Below, piece after piece: positions 46,310-58,578 of a DNA stretch of 64,000 nt. Numbering within the stretch: position 1 is the first letter of the stretch; every line of letters starts with the position of its first letter. The translations under genes and the position numbers were made by a program. Source of the DNA: Mytilus galloprovincialis (taxonomy: Eukaryota > Mollusca > Bivalvia > Mytilida > Mytilidae); assembly GCF_965363235.1 (NCBI RefSeq), contig NC_134842.1, positions 35,238,505-35,302,504 on the forward strand, in the 5' to 3' direction. The notes beneath the pieces are model-generated. The model was not told where the DNA came from. It made no database searches and saw only the letters and a list, made by a program, of their open reading frames with translations.

Positions 46310-47800
46310 TATACCCCGTGGTGTGATAGAAATAATATATAAATTGAGGTGAAATATACAGTAAGGTGATTGATCAATAAAGTAAAGTCATAGGTGTAGA
46401 GATATACATAGAGACTGTTGGGGTAGATATAGAGAGTGGGTAATAGATATAGAGAGTGTGTGGTGATTGATATATGTAGTGAGGTGATTGATAAATAAAG
46501 TAAGGTGAAAGGTGTTAAATATGTGGAGATAAAAAAAGAGACTGTTGGGGTAGATATAGAGAGTGTGGTGATTGATATATAATTGGAAGTAAAAGATGTT
46601 AATTGTATCGATATCTAGTTTTTGAATAGATATAAAGAGTGTGGTGATTGATATATAAGCTATGTGATTGATAAATATAGTAAGTTTGTATGTGTATTGA
46701 TGTGTTGATATACATAGAGACTGTGTGGATATATATAGAGAGCACGGGATAGATATAGAAAATGTGGTGATTGATATATAAAATGAGGTGATAGGTTTGT
46801 AAGTAAGGTAATCAGTGTTTATTATATGAAAGTATGCCTAGAGACTGTGGGGATAGATGTTTTATATGTGGAGGTATACATGGAATCTGTTGGGGAAGAT
46901 ATAGAGAGTATAGATATAGAGAGTGTGTGGTGATTGATATATAAAGTGAAGTGATAGCTAAATAAAATAAAGTGATAGGTCTTCATAATGTGGTGATATA
47001 CATAGAGACTGTGGGGATAGATACAGAGATTTTTGGGATAATTAAAGAGAGTGTGGTGGTTGATATATAAAGTGAGGTAATTGATAAATAAAGTAAAGTG
47101 ATAGGTATGTTAGGTAAGGTTGTAGGTTAAATATAATGTGGTGATAAACATAGAAACTGTGGGAAAGATATAGAGTCTGGTGGTATTTAAAGAGAGTCTG
47201 GTGATAATTAAAGAGAGTATGGTGATTGATGTACAAAGTAAGATGATGGATTAATAAAGTAAGGGAGTAGGTTTTATATAGTGTGGAGATATACATAGAG
47301 ATTGAGGAGAAAGATATAGAAAGTATGGGGATAGATATAGAGACTGTGGGGATAGATATATCAAAAGTATGGGGATAGATATAGAGAGTATGTGGTGATT
47401 AATATATAAAGTGAGATGATGGATAAATAAAGTAAGGTGATAGGTGTTTTTAATGTGGTCATAAACATAGAGACTGTGGGCATAGATATAGAGAGTGTGG
47501 TGATTGATATAGAGACTGTTGGCATAGAAATAGAGAGTGTGGTGAGTGACACAGAGATTATGGGGATATATAAAGAGAGTGTGTTGATTGATATATAAAG
47601 TAAGGTTAGTGATAAATAAAGTGAGGTGATAGGTGTTTATTATGTGAAGAATTACAGAGAGACTTTTGGGGTAGATACAGAGAGTGGGGATAGATATATA
47701 GAGTGTGTGTGTGTGGTGATTGATATATAAAGTGAGGTGATTGATAAATAAAGTAAGATGATAGGTGTTTATTGTGTGGAGATATACAGAGAGACTTTTG
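46310..47800 (-). repeat. Composite minisatellite block, right arm
   Basis: Mirror of 34,270-36,240 with words such as GTGGTGATTGATATATAA, AGAGACTGTGGGGATAGA and AAAGTAAGGTGATAGGTGTT, 0.4 kb shorter. A 244-codon minus-strand open frame is an artefact. Confidence 0.85.
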
Positions 47801-48086
47801 GGGCAGATATGGGGAAAGCTATTGAGACTGTAGTGATAGTTAATCATAGTATGGGGATAGCTATTGAGACTGTAGTGATAAACAATCATAGTATGGGGGT
47901 ACCTATTGAGACTGTTGGGATATATATGGAGAGTGTGGTGATGAATACAGCGACTGCAGAAATGGAGGAATATATAAAACACCACACTATATATATTTTT
48001 TTTCGAGTGTCATTTTCTAAAAATACTTTACCATCACTATTGCTGAGTGCTGCTTGGTTGTAAATCATTTGACTATTCTTGTTATT

Positions 48087-48170
48087 TCATTTAAAATTAG
48101 ATGTATCCATGTCCTTTCTTCCATTTTCACCAATGACCTCTAAATCCTTGCAAAATGTTGTTTGGTATTT
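48087..48170 (-). other. Exon-like block in the right-arm core
   Basis: Exact reverse-complement copy of 33,675-33,758, including the TTACAG acceptor-like sequence and the TGA. See the left-arm entry for reading and doubts. Confidence 0.3.
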
Positions 48171-48344
48171 CTGTAAGAAGAACAAAAATATAAATAATGA
48201 ATTTGAGAATTGCTACATGATAAGTATACAAGCTTATACAAACATATCTCAGTGGACATTGCATATCTCCTTCCACTGTAAATTATACAATGACCAGTAT
48301 ATTTCTCTCACTTATAGAAGATACAACAAGTTATAGTATACAAT

Positions 48345-49850
48345 CTGGTGAAAAATACATACAGAATGATGATAGATATAATCATTGTGTTTCTATAAAT
48401 ATGATAAGATGGTGATAAATAGATATAGATTGGTGATAAGTGTGGACTTAGTTATAGTTGGGTTATGTGTATATACAGTGAGGTAAAGAATACACAGAAT
48501 AGTATTAAGATATGTACAGTGTGATGATATATAAACAAAAGGATGATATATATATATATATATACTGTGTGGTGACATATATATCAATGGTGTTGTGATT
48601 GATTTAAACAGTGCAGTTAGTTAAAAGATACATATGTGGAGGGGACACATATATAAAATATGGTGAAAAAATATCAACAGTGAGGTAAATAAAATATTTT
48701 CAGGGATGTCATACATATATAAAATGAGGAGATAAATATATAAATTAAGGTGAAAGATATATAAAGTGAGATGATAGATATACAAATTGTGGTGACAGAT
48801 ACACAGTGTGGTGATATATGTATAAAGTGAGGTGATAGAGATATAAAATGAGGTGATAGAGATATAAAATGTAGTGATAGATGTACATCGTATTGATAGA
48901 TATATTAAATAAGGTGATAGATATATAAACAGAGGTGGTATATTAATAAAATGAGGAGATAGATATACAAAGTGTGGTGACATATATACAACGTGGTGAT
49001 AGATATATAAAGTGTTGTGACATATGATCAGTTAGGTGATAGACGTATAAAGTGTGATGATAGATGTATAAAGTGTGATGATAGATATATAAAGTGTGGT
49101 GATAGATGCATAATGTGTTGTGACATATGATGCGTTAGGTGATAGATATATATAGTGAGGTGATAGATATATACAGTGTGATGATAGATATATAATGTGT
49201 GGTGATAGATACATAATGTGTTGTGACATATGATGCGTTAGGTGATAGATGCATATAGTGAGGTGATAGATATATACAGTGTGATGATAGATATATAAAG
49301 TGTGGTGATAGATACATAATGTGTTGTGACATATGATGCGTTAGGTGATAGATATATACAGTGTGATGATAGATATATAAAGTAAGGTGATTAATGATAG
49401 AGTGATAATATATACAGTGTGGTGATTAATGATACAGAGTGGTAATAAATATATACAGTGTGGTGATTGATGATACAGAGTGGTGAAAGATGATACACAG
49501 TGGTGATACATATAAAGAGTAGGGTGATTGATGATACAGAGTGGTGAAAGATATATACACTATGAGGATTGATGAAACAGAGTGGTGATAGATACATACA
49601 AAGAGGTGAGACTATATACAGTGTGGTAATTGGTGATACAGAGTGGGGATAGATATCTAGTGCGGTGATAGATATATACAAGAAGGTGATTTATGATACA
49701 GAGTGCTGATAGATATATACAATATGGTGACTGATGATACAAAGTGGTGATACATATATAGTTTGTTGATTGATGATACAGAGTGGTGATAGATATATAC
49801 AGTAAGGTGATTAATGATACAGAGTGGTGATAGATATGTAGAGTGTGGTC
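48345..49850 (-). repeat. 21-bp and ~42-bp minisatellite, right arm, first block
   Basis: Degenerate GTGGTGATAGATATATAAA units. At 49,014-49,330 the phrase TGTTGTGACATATGATGCG repeats every 103-105 bp, a five-unit higher-order repeat. From 49,400 units of about 42 bp with GATACAGAGTGGTGATAGAT take over. Confidence 0.9.
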
Positions 49851-50330
49851 ATAAATATCTATTCCGCAATTTGGTGTCCTACAGATACAGTCCTACATAT
49901 ATCGCTAGGCTGTATTTATATTCTATACAGATATCAGTCATGTGGTATGCTTTTATATGTTCTGTTTGTTTTTCAAATATCTCTTTATAGCAATAAGAAT
50001 CCCACCAATTTTCTGGAAAGATACACACATAAACTTCAGTCTTTTCTACCATGACAATAATAGTTTTCAAAATTAAAATGTGTATGATTGTGCAACAAAA
50101 TCAACCATGTTGAAAAACAAATAGTTACAATGATAGGTGCCGAACTGAATCACTTTTAGTTTTCAGCAAACATACACAGACTGCTGTAAATATACATTAA
50201 TCGTTAGTATGCTTATATCCACTTTCAAATTGGTATAAACATGGTTTTAACAGATACACATAGAGTTGTGATAGCCTTATACAGTAAGAGAATATACCAA
50301 ACATATTAAGTATGGGGGTAGAAAAAAAAA
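49850..50330. other. Non-satellite island inside the right-arm minisatellite
   Basis: Unique AT-rich sequence with no counterpart in the left-arm 30.4-33.5-kb array. It contains, at 50,210-50,260, a module (ATCCACTTTCAAATTGGTATAA) also found at the edge of the other satellite blocks (36,255-36,300 and 46,255-46,305). Overlapping open frames of 63 and 69 codons, not convincing. Confidence 0.6.
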
Positions 50331-53190
50331 TTGAATTCAGGTGATATGTATATAGAAGGTGGTAATAGATAAATGAAGTGAAGATATCATGTTAGGTGAT
50401 AAATATATATACTGTGGTGATGGCTATATCATATGAGGTGATGGATATATAAATTGAGGTGATAAATAAAAAAAATGAGGTGATAGATAAAGAAAGTGAG
50501 GTGATAGATAAAGAATGTGAGGTGATAAAGAAAGTAAGGTTATAAATGTGTAAAGTGTAGTAACAGATGTATAAAAAGAGGTGATTGATATATTAGGTGT
50601 GGTGATAGATATAGAAAGTGTGGTGATAGATACATAAAGTGAGGTGATAAGATATATAAAGTGTACTTACAAATGTCTAAAGTGAGGTGATTGATATATT
50701 AGGTGTGGTGATAGATATAGAAAGTGAGGTGATTGACATATTAGGTGTGGAGGTAGATATATAAAGTGTGATGATAGATATAGGAAGTGAGGTGATTGAT
50801 ATATCAGGTGTGGTGACAGATATATGAGGTGATGTAAATTAAATGTGTGGTGACAAATATAAAAAAAAGATGACAGATTTATAAAGTGTGGTGACAGATA
50901 TATATATAGTTAGGTGATTGATATATGAAGGGTGGTGATTGATATATATAATAAGTGTGGGGACAGATTTATAAAGTGTGGTGACAGATATATAGTTTGA
51001 TGTGATAGATATATTTAGTTTGGGGATAAATATGTAAAGTGTAGTGATAGATATATAAAGTGAGGTGATAGATATATATAGTGACGTGATGAATATATAA
51101 AGTGTAGTGATGGATATGTTAACTGTAGTGACAGATATATAAAGTATGGTGACAGATATATAATGTGAAGTGACAGATGAACAGTGTAGGGATAAATGAA
51201 CAGTGTGGTGATAGATGTATAAAGTTTAGTGACAGATAAATATAAAGTGAGCTGATTGGTTTATGAAGTGTGGTGATAGATATATAAAGTGAGGTGATAG
51301 ATATATAAGGTGTGGTGATGTGTATAAGGTGTGGTGATGTATATATAATGTGTGGTGACAGATATAAAAAGTAGTGAAAGATTTATGAAGTGTGGTGACA
51401 GATATATAAAGTGTGGTGACATATATATACAGTATGGTGACACATTTGTAAAGTGTGGTGATAGATATACAAAGTGTGGAAACAGATAAATAAAATGTGG
51501 TGATAGATATATAAAGTCTGGTGACAGATATTTAAGGTGTGGTGACAGATACATAAAGTGTGGTGATAGATATATAAAGTGTGGTGACAGATATGTGAAG
51601 TGTGGGGATAGATATATAAAGTCTGGTGACAGATATATAGAGTGTAGTGATAGATATATAAAGTGAGGTGATATATATATATAGTGAGGTGATTGATATA
51701 TAAAGTGTGGTGATGGATATGTTAAGTGTGGTGACAGATATATAAAGTGTGGTGATAGATATATAAAGTCTAGTGACAGATATATAGAGTGTTGTGTAAG
51801 ATATATAAAGTGAGTAGTAAGATATAGATATAGTGAGGTGAGTGATATATATATAGTGTGATCATGGATAATTATGTTAAGTGTAGTGACAGATATATAA
51901 AGTATGGTGACAGATATATGAAGTGTGGTGATAGATATATAAAGTCTGGTGAGAGATATATAAAGTGTGGTGACATATATATAAAATATTGTGACACATA
52001 TATAAAGTGTGGTGAGATATATAAAGTGTGGTAACAGATAAATAAAGTGTGGTGATAGATATATAAAGTGTGGTAACAGATAAATAAAGTGTGGTGATAG
52101 ATATATAAAGTGTGGTGACAGATATATAAGGTGTGGTGACAGATACATAAAGTGTGGTGATAGATATATAAAGCGTGGTGACAGATATGTAAAGTGTGGG
52201 GATAGATATATAAAGTCTGGTGACAGATATATAAAGTGTAATGATAGATATATAAAGTGAGGTGATAGATATATATTGTGAGGTGATTGATATATAAAGT
52301 GTGATGATGGATATGTTAAGTGTGGTGACAGATATATAAAGTGTGGTGATTGATATATAAAGTATGGTGATAGATATATAAAGTATGGTGATAGATATAT
52401 TAAGTCTGGTGACAGATATATAAAGTAGTGATAGATATATAGTGTGGTGATGGATATGTCAAGTGTAATGACAGATATAAAAAGTGTGGTGATAGATATA
52501 CAAAGTGTGAGGACAGATATACAAAATGTGGTGACAGATATATAAAGTATGGTGACAGATATGTAAAGTGTGGTGACAGATATATAAAGTCTGGTGACAG
52601 ATATATAAAGTGTGGTGACAGATATAGAAAGTTTAGTGACAGATATATAAAGTGTGGTGGCTGATATATAAAGTGTGGTGACAGAATATAAAGTGTGGTG
52701 ACAGATATATAAAGTGTGGTCACAGATATATAAAGTGTGGTGACAGAGTCTGGTGACAGTTAATATATAAAGTGTGGTGACAGATATATGAAGTGTGGTG
52801 ACAGATATTATGGTGACAGATATATAAAGTGTGGTGACAGATATATAAAGTCTGGTGACAGATATATATAAAATGTGGTGACAGATATAGAAAGTTTAGT
52901 GGCAGATATATAAAGTGTGGTGGCAGATATATAAAGTGTGGTGACAGAATATAAAGTGTGGTGACTGATATACAAAGTGTGGTGACAGATATATAAAGTG
53001 TGGTGACAGATATATAAAGTGTGGTGACAGAGTCTGGTGACAGATATATATAAAGTGTGGTGACAGATATATAAAGTGTGGTGACAGATATTATGGTGAC
53101 AGATATATAAAGTCCGGTGACAGATATATAAAGTGTGGTGACGGATATATAAAGTGTGGTGATAGATATATAAAGTCTGGTGAAATATAT
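50330..53190 (-). repeat. 21-bp minisatellite, right arm, second block
   Basis: GTGTGGTGACAGATATATAAA units over 2.9 kb, most uniform at 51,400-53,190. Reverse complement of the left array. Open frames up to 295 codons are satellite by-products. Confidence 0.95.
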
Positions 53191-53458
53191 GATAAAGCGT
53201 ATAAAACATGGCAAAATCCATATCACATGACATAAGAGATAAATCAAGTGAGGTTCTAGATATATAGCAATTATCTATCATATTGAATACAACTTAATTA
53301 TTGGTAACCCCGGCTGACCCGAATGCATAGAACTTTTGACGAATACAACAATCATGACAACAATTTTTCTTTTGTGACTTCAGATATTTGTTTTTACTTC
53401 AAAATTTTACTACAACCTGTGTGATATCCAGTAAAGGCGGACACATAGTGATAAGGTG

Positions 53459-53597
53459 CAGTGGCGGATCCAAGGGAGGGTTCAGGGGGGTTGGATCCCC
53501 CCTTTTTTTACGATCAATGCATTGGAATGTGGACATATAGTTGGACACCCCCCCCCCCCCCCCCCCCCCCTTTTTTAAATGGCTGGATTCGCCCCTG
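53459..53597. mobile_element. hAT-type MITE, right-arm copy
   Basis: Mirror of 29,957-30,082 with the same 8-bp target duplication (ATAAGGTG at 53,451-53,458 and 53,598-53,605). It is longer because of an expanded C run of more than 20 at about 53,547-53,570. Confidence 0.85.
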
Positions 53598-53850
53598 ATA
53601 AGGTGTATGAAAAATTACCATCAACATCAAACCACTCTCGTTTTACAAGGTTTGTTACATTTTTCACCATATATAGGTTTCAAGTTTAAGTCCTAACACA
53701 AATCAATCTCCAAATAGAAGATTTTTTTTTCAAAAAATGAAAGTAGAAATTACCGGATCCGCCCAGTTCCGGTCGCGTATGCGCACAAATACGAGGTTAC
53801 AGTCCGGGTTACAATATCAGTAACCTTGTATATTATATATACCTCACATT

Positions 53851-55514
53851 GTATATACTAAGTCACCTTAACCCATTATTCATTCTCTAAACAAAAAGAA
53901 AAATTACTCACACGAAGAGATTTACATATATGTACGATGGTCGGGATTAGGATCCATCATTTCTGTATTCTTTAATATTTCAGGTCATTTTTCTGTATAT
54001 GTATATTGTGCTCATTATTTTCTATTCTTAATATATTTTGTGCTCATTATTCTTGATTCTTTATATTTTGGACCTAATTTTCTCTATTCATTATACTTTT
54101 TACCCTTTACTCTGCACTTTTTACCCATCATTCTCTATGCTGTAAACCCGGTTGAAACCCTCATTTATCAGACTAAATTAGAATCAATGATTTAAAGCAG
54201 TTATGTTGTACCTTTTCCACAATTTAAACAGTGTTCCATTTTGTGTGTACGAGTCACAATGACATTGAGACAGCAAACTTCACGCACGATTGTTAACCCT
54301 GCATCTCGCATTTTGTTAAATTCGTTGTAGCCGAGACAAAAATAGTTCGAAAGACATATAACAGTCAACATACAATATTCAAATATTTGACAGATGACTG
54401 TGACAAAATATGAGAGAAAGAGAGAGATGTAATACCTTTAAAATGTATGGAAAGAACATCATAAAAACACTATTAAGTCTCTGCAAAATAATTTTTATTA
54501 CTAGAATGTGGAAGTGCTAGATAGTTGCCTTTAACTAAAAAGGCCCCGGAAAACTTTCCACAGAAAACTAAAGACTGAGCAACAAGAACCTCACAAATTC
54601 GGGGATGAATTCGTGTGCTCTGAAAGTGTCTTGCTTTACTATATATATTGTGGTAGTCATTGTACTGTTCATAACAAGTTACAGGTATGGTGGTCAGTCA
54701 CATTTATTGATCTCCAAATCAAGGAAAAGAGTGACAAATGAAGGTCAACGGTAGTCATCTGTGACAGATACTCCATAACGGTCAATCAAATTCTGATAGA
54801 GTCTAATTCTTTCGAAAATGAATTCAACGTTACCATTAAAATACCTGGCTACTTGTAAGCAGCAATATTATTATGATAGTAATAATTATATAGTATCTCG
54901 TGTCTATGAGCTCAAACTTGAAAGTTTGGTAACCATTTTATTGGGCATAAAATTTTACAGATTCACCCTTTTTTCAAAAAAATATTTGATATGGAATTTG
55001 AAGATTTAAAATATATTATAACAAGAGGAAATCATTCTTAAATCTTAATAAATTGTATATGTACGTTATGTTCATCTAGTAGGTTAAGTTCTTTTAAGGT
55101 TAACGTGTATATGTGTTTGTGTTGGCTTTAACATCGACATACAAATGTATATCAGAGCGCATGCTGAATGGATTTTAATGAACTTATTTTTGCTGTCCTT
55201 CTAGAAACATTTTTATTCAACTGATTGAGATTTAAAAAAAAATAACCTAGGAAGATTTGGAAGGGGAATTTCTTCTTTATTTCTGTATTCTTTAATTTTT
55301 TATGCTTTTTTTCTCTGTTCGATTTTTCCTCGCTCTATTTTTCACTATTCTTTATATGTTTGCAGTTGTTTTTCTCTATTCGTCTATTTCTACCCTTTCT
55401 TTAAAATTTTTCATTATTTTGCATATTATTTTCTTTTCTATCAACCCCATCATTACTTCATTGAGGACTAAAAGGCTATTTGTACACAGTCTATTGATCA
55501 CTGTAGGTAAATAA
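53851..55514. other. Non-coding stretch with T-rich degenerate tandem repeats
   Basis: Two patches, 53,960-54,150 and 55,270-55,440, repeat TTTTCTCTATTC/TTCTGTATTCTTTA-like words every 30-40 bp. The 70-codon hydrophobic open frame at 55.3 kb comes from this. No gene seen in the remainder. Confidence 0.6.
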
Positions 55515-55665
55515 ACTCATCAAAGATACCAGGATTGAAATTATGTATTTACGCCAGACAAAAGACAAAAGACTCATCAGTGACGCTCGAATATAAAAAA
55601 ATTAAATGACCAAATAAAGAACTAAGTTGAAGAGCATAGGACAAACAATTCCTAAAAATTGTGCT
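55515..55665 (-). repeat. Hammerhead-carrying repeat, ribozyme broken
   Basis: On the minus strand GAGCGTCACTGATGAGTC is followed by TTTTGTCTTTTGTCTGGCGT: the GAC strand of stem II and the GAAA box are missing, while both stem I strands remain. Tail CCTGGTATCTTTGATGAG matches the other copies. Confidence 0.75.
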
Positions 55666-55914
55666 ACTTGCAGCTGCGGTAATCTAAAACTACTTATTCT
55701 CCTCGGCCATTATATTTAGTTTGGAAGTAATACATGTTATTTATATCAAACACTTCCAGGAAACACAAATAATTTGGTTTTTAACACAAAAATAAAGTTA
55801 TAGTAAAATTTAAATTAATTAATTGACAGCCACTTTGAATACTGTATTCTTTTCTGTATTCAAACAAATTTGTAAAACGAGGTCTTCTTTGTAAAATGCT
55901 AGTCTTGTATGATT

Positions 55915-56205
55915 TTTAATTTTAGTTTCTTGTGTATATTTCGGAGTTTAGTGTGACGTCCATTACCACTGAACTTGTATACATTTTTGATTAGGGGCCA
56001 GCTGAAGGACGCCTCCGGGTGCAGAAGTTTCTCGCTGCATTGAAGACCCATTTGTGGCCTTCGGCTGTTGTCTGCTCTTTGGTCGGGTTGTTGTCTCTTT
56101 GGCACACTGATTCCCCGTTGCCATTGGCCTTCGGCTGTTGTCTGCTATTTGGTCGGGTTGTGTCTCTTTGGCACATTCCCCATTGCCATTCTCAATTTTA
56201 TATTT
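55915..56205 (-). repeat. Dispersed repeat ('GAGAATGGAAATGGGGAATG' family), inverted copy
   Basis: Minus-strand match to 13,946-14,130 with an internal duplication: GCCTTCGGCTGTTGTCTGCT occurs twice about 65 bp apart. It lies head to head with the plus-strand copy at 56,218. Confidence 0.75.
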
Positions 56206-56217
56206 GCTACAGGAACC

Positions 56218-56345
56218 ATAAAATTGAGAATGGAAATAAGTAATGTGTCAAAGAGACAACAACCCAACCAAATAGTAGACAACAGCAGAAGGCCACCAAT
56301 GGGCCTTCAATACAGTGAGTAAATCTCGCACCCGGAGAGATCAAG
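56218..56345 (+). repeat. Dispersed repeat ('GAGAATGGAAATGGGGAATG' family), short copy
   Basis: AAATTGAGAATGGAAATAAG through CAACAGCAGAAGGCCACC to CGCACCCGGAG. With the inverted copy just upstream it could form a hairpin of over 100 bp. Confidence 0.75.
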
Positions 56346-57499
56346 ATGTATACGTAGTTAAGGCACTTTTCATCTACAGACCTACGGGTTATTTAATTGT
56401 TCGAACCATCAAATAAAATTACATCGACTCATCATGCCATTGGCCATTGTTGTGTGTTTTAAGTTTTAACAAATCATAACTTTTAGGTGTACGTTTTTGA
56501 AAATATTACCCAGAATGTTTCAGATTCTGAAATGGCAAATTGTAATTTTGTCTTTAATGTTTGCATATTTGAAGTACACAGTTTTGTGACACAGGCTCAC
56601 AAAATAAGCAAAACACATTATCATATAAGACATTATATATCTACTTTTAATATTTACTGCTCAAATTGGTATTCCATATATATTTCACATGCAAATGAAG
56701 GTGTTCCATATAATTACAATATACCGATTTCATTTTGATTGGTAGAACAGAAGAGTGAACTTTTCTCAACAACTTAACCGGGTAACCACAAATTTCAGAT
56801 ACAAAAGTTTGTGAATTTAGGAGTTCAGGTATGTTTTAATCATTCTTATTAACCATGCTTGCTAGGGAAAACTTGGAGTTGTCACAAAAGTTCAAGATAC
56901 GGAAAAAATCATTTACATTTAGAGTACTGAACTGTTGCCCTTTATTCTCTATTATGGAAACCCTATTCATACCCTCACATAAAAATGGTCAACTACTATC
57001 TGAAACTTCTTTTTATGTATACAATAAATAGAATATGTATTACGTGTTCTTAATATTTGCGATTTCGAAAACATAAGCATTTGCACGAAAAACACGAACA
57101 ATGTGTATGAATGGTGTTTTGATTTTTATTGATATTTGCTCTTTTGGAAGATATTTGAACATTTTTTAAGTATATACACGTGCTAAAGAGGTGCATAGCG
57201 TTTCCGGCTTACTCCTCCTGACTCATAGACCTATGTGCTCATGCTACAATGCTCAACTTTGTGTATTATACTTTGTATATGCGGGGCCAACTCAGACACT
57301 ATAATATCCCAAAGAAAGTCCTACATTGACTTTGTTATAATACAAGCACTTCAGAGTGGAGTGTGGGGGCATCAATTTGCCTAGTTTATCTTGTGCAGCT
57401 AGCATTTAGATACACTTTACATGTTCTAGGGGTTTAGATTTTTAAAATTTAACCATTTGTTTGGTAAACATTTACAGGAGCTTGTTCTTAATCATGAAA
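56346..57499. other. Non-coding stretch, no feature recognised
   Basis: AT-rich; an 83-codon open frame at 56,487-56,738 has no recognisable domain or splice context. Confidence 0.5.
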
Positions 57500-58045
57500 T
57501 ACGGCATGTACACTGCCGACACTCGGCTAACCGCGTAATCTATATTGAGTATGCGGCTATATCGGCGGTTGGTCTGTTAATCGGGTTAGCTAAAGTCTTA
57601 ATCATGTGTTATCGAGAAAATCATTGCAAGTTCAGTATGTTTCATTGTATAAATTTTTAAAAATATTTTTATCATAAAAAATATTCATGTCTGACAAAAC
57701 AATTCAATGTACTGAATCCAGTGGTGTAATAATTTTTTTTCTAGCTTCGATAAACGTTCTATAAAATGAAAAGGCGGGTTACTCATCAATAAATTTATAC
57801 ACATTTTACACACACAAAATGTGCACAAAATGGCTCATTGTTCGAATTTACTTGCATGCAATATTTAGAACATCGAAAAAAGACAGGCATTATGTTTGTT
57901 AACCATAATAATATCATTGTGTGAAAAATATTCACGAAAATCTGTATTTTGGTGACATTAATCAATTTTTATTGAAAACCTGGTCTGTTAATGGGTCGGA
58001 TGTATAAAACTCGGTCTGTTAATTGGTCTGTTAAGAGTTATGAAT
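57500..58045 (+). repeat. Left member of a diverged long inverted pair
   Basis: CCGACACTCGGCTAACCG, TATTGAGTATGCGGCTATAT and GGTTGGTCTGTTAATCGGG (57,515-57,585) reappear inverted at 63,165-63,245. GTCTGTTAATGGGTCGG (57,984) matches, inverted, 62,760-62,776. A palindromic core repeats GGTCTGTTAAT several times. Confidence 0.65.
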
Positions 58046-58125
58046 GGCAATAAAAGTATAATTTTATTGCTACTATATATATATGAGGTGTTGTCGGATC
58101 ATGGATATGTTCAAAACGAGAGGCT

Positions 58126-58233
58126 AAAATATACAGAAACAACACATGAACAATGAAACATAAAATATACAGAAATAACACATGAACAATGAAACATAAA
58201 ATATACGGAAACAACACATGAACAATGAACAAT
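58126..58233 (+). repeat. 36-bp tandem repeat, three units
   Basis: AAAATATACAGAAACAACAC then ATGAACAATGAAACAT, repeated three times with one or two changes. The minus-strand frame FIVHVLFLYILC is a by-product. Confidence 0.9.
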
Positions 58234-58578
58234 TAAGACAATAGAAATTGAAAAGTAATATTAATTTCATCAAAGAATGGTCGCATTTATCTTGTGGATT
58301 CTGTTCAAAAGTTATCTACATTGGTAACAAGTATATAAATCAGAGATAAACGTCGTAATGTAACTAAACATCAGTAAGTAAAATATATTGGGATGCTAGA
58401 ATATAAAGAAAAGAGAAAGAATAATGAGTAAGATAAATAAAATGTAGAGAAAAGTGGCATAACGATTTAAAGAATACAGAAATAAACAACACCCCCACGA
58501 GAGATGTATGAAGACGCAGAATATATAAATATAGATAAGGACAGTAGAGAGTGGTGCATTGCTACAAAAGAGAGAAAT

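Larger units (their letters stand above)
44341..53850 (-). repeat. Right arm of the 24-kb inverted duplication
   Basis: Reverse complement of 29,704-37,515 in mirror order. Identity looks about 90% over the inner 100 bp (44,365-44,465 against 37,381-37,480) and about 97% near the outer end (53,740-53,830). It is near-perfect over 47,886-48,690. Extra material is a 300-bp hammerhead repeat at 45,808-46,103 and more minisatellite, including a 0.5-kb non-satellite island at 49,850-50,330. Confidence 0.9.

Noticed and set aside
30380..53190. CRISPR-like arrays of short repeats
   Set aside because: Units are contiguous and degenerate with no unique spacers, there are no cas genes, and the genome is eukaryotic.
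44791..53281. Many minus-strand open frames of 100-295 codons
   Set aside because: Mirror-image satellite reading frames of the right arm; same reasoning as for the left arm.
29704..53850. Assembly artefact as the sole explanation of the inverted duplication
   Set aside because: Arms differ by substitutions, a 300-bp insertion, MITE run length and satellite copy number, so they are two real sequences; orientation or order errors in assembly remain possible.
55302..55514. 70-codon hydrophobic frame resembling a membrane protein
   Set aside because: Arises from T-rich degenerate tandem repeats; the hydrophobic composition follows from T-rich codons.
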